Source: Ornithinimicrobium ciconiae
GTDB lineage: Bacteria; Actinomycetota; Actinomycetes; Actinomycetales; Dermatophilaceae
NCBI RefSeq assembly: GCF_007197575.1
Contig: NZ_CP041616.1
Span: 1,488,001-1,552,000 of the forward strand
DNA length: 64,000 nucleotides
Direction of reading: 5' to 3'
The notes beneath the pieces were generated by a model. The model saw nothing but the letters and a program-made list of their open reading frames with translations. It was not told the origin of the DNA and did no database searches. Below, one piece after another: positions 61,852-64,000 of the stretch (position 1 is the first letter of the stretch; every line of letters starts with the position of its first letter). The position numbers and the translations under genes were made by a program.

Positions 61852-62240
61852 TCACCCCAGACCTGCACCGCCGACCCGAGTGTGGTCCGCCAGCAGCAGG
61901 CGTCTGCGTCGGAGACGGAAGGGCACACGAAGCGCCAGACCTGCTACAGGCCTCGGGTCGGACGGTGTAGTACACCCAGCGGGCCGACGCTCCACCAACG
62001 GTGGATAACCCATCCTCACTAGTGCATGATCATGCCAACTAACAAGAGCACATATCAAGCATGACAGCAATGTCACGACCCTCTGCCGCCACGCCTCCAG
62101 GCGGCTGAATGTCGCCGAGTCCCGGTAGCCCATAGTGGGCGGTAGGACGCTCGTGGCTCGCCGATGAGCATGCTGGCCTGAGGGCTGACGAGTGCTGGGA
62201 CGCCAGCGGTTGCGAACTCATCAATCGAGGTGGATCGCTC
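61852..62240. other. Gene-free stretch at the right end of the arsenic island
   Basis: No supported gene is seen between the ArsO-like stop and the insertion sequence. The segment CATAGTGGGC at 62131-62140, with the CCGAGTCCCG before it, resembles the 34-bp repeat copies at 44043 and 45417. AT-richer sequence near 62000-62060 stands out from the surroundings. Confidence 0.5.
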
Positions 62241-62265
62241 GGGACTGCTGCACGGGTAGGTGACA
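62241..62265. repeat. IS left inverted repeat
   Basis: 25 bp, perfect complement of 63496-63520. The target-site copy CTC lies at 62238-62240. Confidence 0.9.
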
Positions 62266-62310
62266 CCGAGTCTGTGGTGCTGTGAGGCGCTGCAGGGAAG
62301 GATGTGCACC

Positions 62311-62604
62311 ATGCCCAAGCCGTATCCCCAGGAGTTCCGTGACGATGTTGTCCGGGTCGCCCGACAACGCGAGGAGGGGGTGACGATCAAGCAGGTGGCC
62401 AAGGACTTCGGGATCTCCGAGTCGTGTCTGACGAACTGGATGACCCAAGCCGACCGCGACGCCGGGATCAGGCCGGGTCCGGACCGTGAGGAGCTGGCCG
62501 AGCTGCGGGAGGCCAAACGGCGCATCCGGCTGCTGGAGCAGGAGAACGAGGTCCTGCGCCGCGCCGCGGCGTACCTGTCCCAGGCGAACATCTCCCCAAA
62601 ATGA
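62311..62604 (+). CDS. IS3-family transposase OrfA
   Basis: ATG 62311 gives 97 residues: a helix-turn-helix (KQVAKDFGISESCLTNWM) followed by a leucine-zipper-like coiled coil (LAELREAKRRIRLLEQENEVLRRA). This is the DNA-binding half. It ends at CCCCAAAATGA, where ribosomes of IS3 elements slip back one base to make the OrfAB transposase. Confidence 0.92.
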   Translation: MPKPYPQEFRDDVVRVARQREEGVTIKQVAKDFGISESCLTNWMTQADRDAGIRPGPDREELAELREAKRRIRLLEQENEVLRRAAAYLSQANISPK

Positions 62605-63488
62605 TGTACCCGCTCGTCCGAGAGCTGGCCGTCGACGGGATCCCCGTCACGGTGACGTGCCGGGTGCTGAAGATCGCTCGCCAGCCGTACTACCGCTGGC
62701 TGAAGGGACCGGTCACCGACGCCGAGCTGGCGGCGGCCCACCGCGCCAACGCCCTGTTCGACGCCCACCGCGACGACCCGGAGTTCGGGCACCGGCTGCT
62801 GGCCGACGAGGCCCGCGACGTCGGGGAGGGCATGTGCGACCGGACCGCGTGGCGGATCTGCTCGGAGAACGGCTGGTGGAGCGTCTTCGGCAAGAAGCGA
62901 GGCAAGAACGGCAGGAAGCCGGGGCCACCCGCGCACGAGGACCTTGTCGAGCGGGACTTCACCGCGGCCGGCCCGAACCAGCTGTGGTTGACCGACATCA
63001 CCGAGCACGGCACCGGTGAGGGCAAGCTCTACCTGTGCGCGGTCAAGGACGTCTGGTCGGGCCGCATCGTCGGATACTCCATCGACGCCCGGATGAAGTC
63101 GCGCCTGGCGGTGCAGGCCCTGGACAACGCCGTGGCGACCCGTGCCGCGCACGGCATGGACGTTGCCGGCTGCATCGTCCACTCCGACCGCGGCAGCCAG
63201 TTCCGGTCGCGGAAGTACCTGGCCGCGCTGCGTCGCCACCACCTGGTCGGATCCATGGGCCAGGTCGGCACGAGCGCCGACAACGCCGCGATGGAGTCCT
63301 TCTTCGCCCTCCTGCAGAAGAACGTCCTGGACCGCCGCCGATGGGCCACCCGCCAGGACCTGCGCATCAGCATCGTGACCTGGCTCGAGCGCACCTACCA
63401 CCGGCGCCGTCGCCAGGACCGACTCGGCCGGTTGACGCCCATCGAGTACGAAGCCACCATGGCCACAGCCGCCCCTCAGGCGGCCTGA
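62601..63488 (+). CDS. IS3-family transposase OrfB
   Basis: The 295-residue protein holds the HTH_21 segment and the rve integrase core. Catalytic residues are visible as LTDITEH (Asp), VHSDRGSQF (Asp) and NAAMESFFALLQKN (Glu). The frame is -1 relative to OrfA and overlaps it by 4 bp at AAAATGA, the slip site. No disruption is seen. Confidence 0.93.
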   Translation: MMYPLVRELAVDGIPVTVTCRVLKIARQPYYRWLKGPVTDAELAAAHRANALFDAHRDDPEFGHRLLADEARDVGEGMCDRTAWRICSENGWWSVFGKKRGKNGRKPGPPAHEDLVERDFTAAGPNQLWLTDITEHGTGEGKLYLCAVKDVWSGRIVGYSIDARMKSRLAVQALDNAVATRAAHGMDVAGCIVHSDRGSQFRSRKYLAALRRHHLVGSMGQVGTSADNAAMESFFALLQKNVLDRRRWATRQDLRISIVTWLERTYHRRRRQDRLGRLTPIEYEATMATAAPQAA

Positions 63489-63495
63489 CCCAACC

Positions 63496-63520
63496 TGTCA
63501 CCTACCCGTGCAGCAGTCCC
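63496..63520. repeat. IS right inverted repeat
   Basis: 25 bp, perfect complement of the left end. The second CTC target copy is at 63521-63523. Confidence 0.9.
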
Positions 63521-63632
63521 CTCCCACCCCAGAGCTCGCGTGGTGGGCACGGAAGCACCAATCGTTTGAGGCTGACACGCCGCCTACGGGGGCCGTCCGA
63601 GCGCTATCGGCCGGAGGTGCCAAGCTGCGGGT

Positions 63633-64000
63633 GTGCACGAGGGAATCTATGAGGCATTACTCACCACGGAGTTGGTGGCTCGACTTGGGGGTTTGCCCCG
63701 CGATGCCACTACGGAGTTCAAGGCCGTCCACGCTGCCGACCAGCCGCATGCCTTCGCGCGTCATGTGGCGATGGTGGTTGAGCGGGCACTGCGCGATGTG
63801 CGCGACGACAACGAGCGCCTTGCGCTGGCCAACAACCTGCTCGAGCAGCTCTCCGGTGACGAGGTTGTCGTTGCGCCGGGCCGTCACCTCACCGCCGTCC
63901 GGACCACTGCTGCGCCGGGGCAACCGCACCGCGTGGGGTCTCGACCGGCCACCCCGCTAAGTGAGGCCGCCCTCCTCACGAACGCCAAGGGCGAGCCCAA
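63633..64000 (+). CDS. DUF3427-type DEAD/DEAH helicase, N-terminus only
   Basis: A frame opening at GTG 63633 stays open to the window end. It reads HEGIYEALLTTELVARLGGLP, then ARHVAMVVERALRDV, LALANNLLEQL and PLSEAALLTNAKGEP. This is how large DUF3427/phospholipase-D-type DEAD/DEAH helicases begin: the YE-x-L-x-T-x-EL start and the final LLTNAKGEP lead into the PLD domain. Such helicases of about 1000 residues occur in defence or repair settings. The rest lies outside the window. The exact start codon is uncertain. Confidence 0.75.
   Translation, partial: MHEGIYEALLTTELVARLGGLPRDATTEFKAVHAADQPHAFARHVAMVVERALRDVRDDNERLALANNLLEQLSGDEVVVAPGRHLTAVRTTAAPGQPHRVGSRPATPLSEAALLTNAKGEP

Larger units (their letters stand above)
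62241..63520 (+). mobile_element. IS3-family insertion sequence, complete
   Basis: The element is 1280 bp. Both ends carry a 25-bp perfect inverted repeat (62241-62265 and 63496-63520; outer end GGGACTGCTGCACGG). The base triplet CTC flanks both ends as a 3-bp target duplication, as expected for IS3 insertions. It encodes OrfA and OrfB in the overlapping -1 arrangement. The DDE residues are present, so it may be active. Confidence 0.92.

Noticed and set aside
62073-63401. A 442-codon minus-strand frame across the IS element
   Set aside because: Antisense to the intact transposase genes and crossing the IS boundary, so it cannot be an ancestral gene.

Overview
The window is high-GC DNA from an actinobacterium. 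The evidence is a mycothiol-type arsenate reductase set, coenzyme B12-dependent ribonucleotide reductase with an NrdR regulator, many GTG starts and actinobacterial family variants. A Micrococcales member such as an Intrasporangiaceae/Ornithinimicrobium relative would fit, but the sequence alone does not fix the genus. No rRNA, tRNA or CRISPR array was seen.

Bases 1-34900 look like ordinary chromosome. In order they hold: a partial hypothetical gene; a luciferase-like monooxygenase; a DUF72 protein; a CYP152-type P450; a polar amino acid ABC transporter; small proteins and a lipoprotein; a two-ACT-domain protein; a membrane alpha/beta hydrolase; a resorcinol/hydroxyquinol operon (FAD hydroxylase, maleylacetate reductase, hydroxyquinol 1,2-dioxygenase, NTF2-like protein, GntR regulator) behind a palindromic operator; an enoyl-CoA hydratase/CoA-transferase pair; a NifS-like PLP enzyme; a CO-dehydrogenase-like molybdenum hydroxylase cluster; and nrdR-nrdJ. 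The molybdenum cluster has two convergent arms: MobA-like, MoxR, CoxE-like and XdhC genes on the plus strand, and coxS-L-M-G on the minus strand. The arms meet at a triplicated hairpin and a duplicated coxG tail.

Bases about 34900-61850 form a large arsenic resistance island. It contains a MerR-type promoter driving a thioredoxin-like/flavoprotein disulfide oxidoreductase pair beside a decayed merR; arsR - arsM::arsD fusion - arsA; an arsR::arsC fusion followed by arsC; a CoA-disulfide-reductase-like flavoprotein with another ArsC-like protein; a DUF4037 gene between direct repeats; a broken heavy-metal P-type ATPase; DUF2180 - arsB - arsR - an HTH::three-helix-bundle::ArsC fusion; a complete pstSCAB operon with its own orphan winged-helix regulator; an arsR::arsN (GNAT) fusion next to a decayed flavoprotein and an MFS exporter; a decayed and an intact ArsO-like monooxygenase; another arsR; and three more ArsC-family genes. 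There are seven low-molecular-weight-phosphatase (ArsC-type) domains and six ArsR-like HTH domains in about 21 kb, and four proteins fuse two or more ars functions. Arsenate would enter with phosphate, be reduced by the ArsC set, and the arsenite would be pumped by ArsB/ArsA, handed over by ArsD or methylated by ArsM. ArsN, the MFS protein and ArsO suggest handling of organoarsenicals. The decayed genes show that the island was assembled by recombination.

The right edge carries a complete IS3-family element (62241-63520, with 25-bp inverted repeats and a CTC target duplication) and then the start of a DUF3427-type DEAD/DEAH helicase that runs out of the window.
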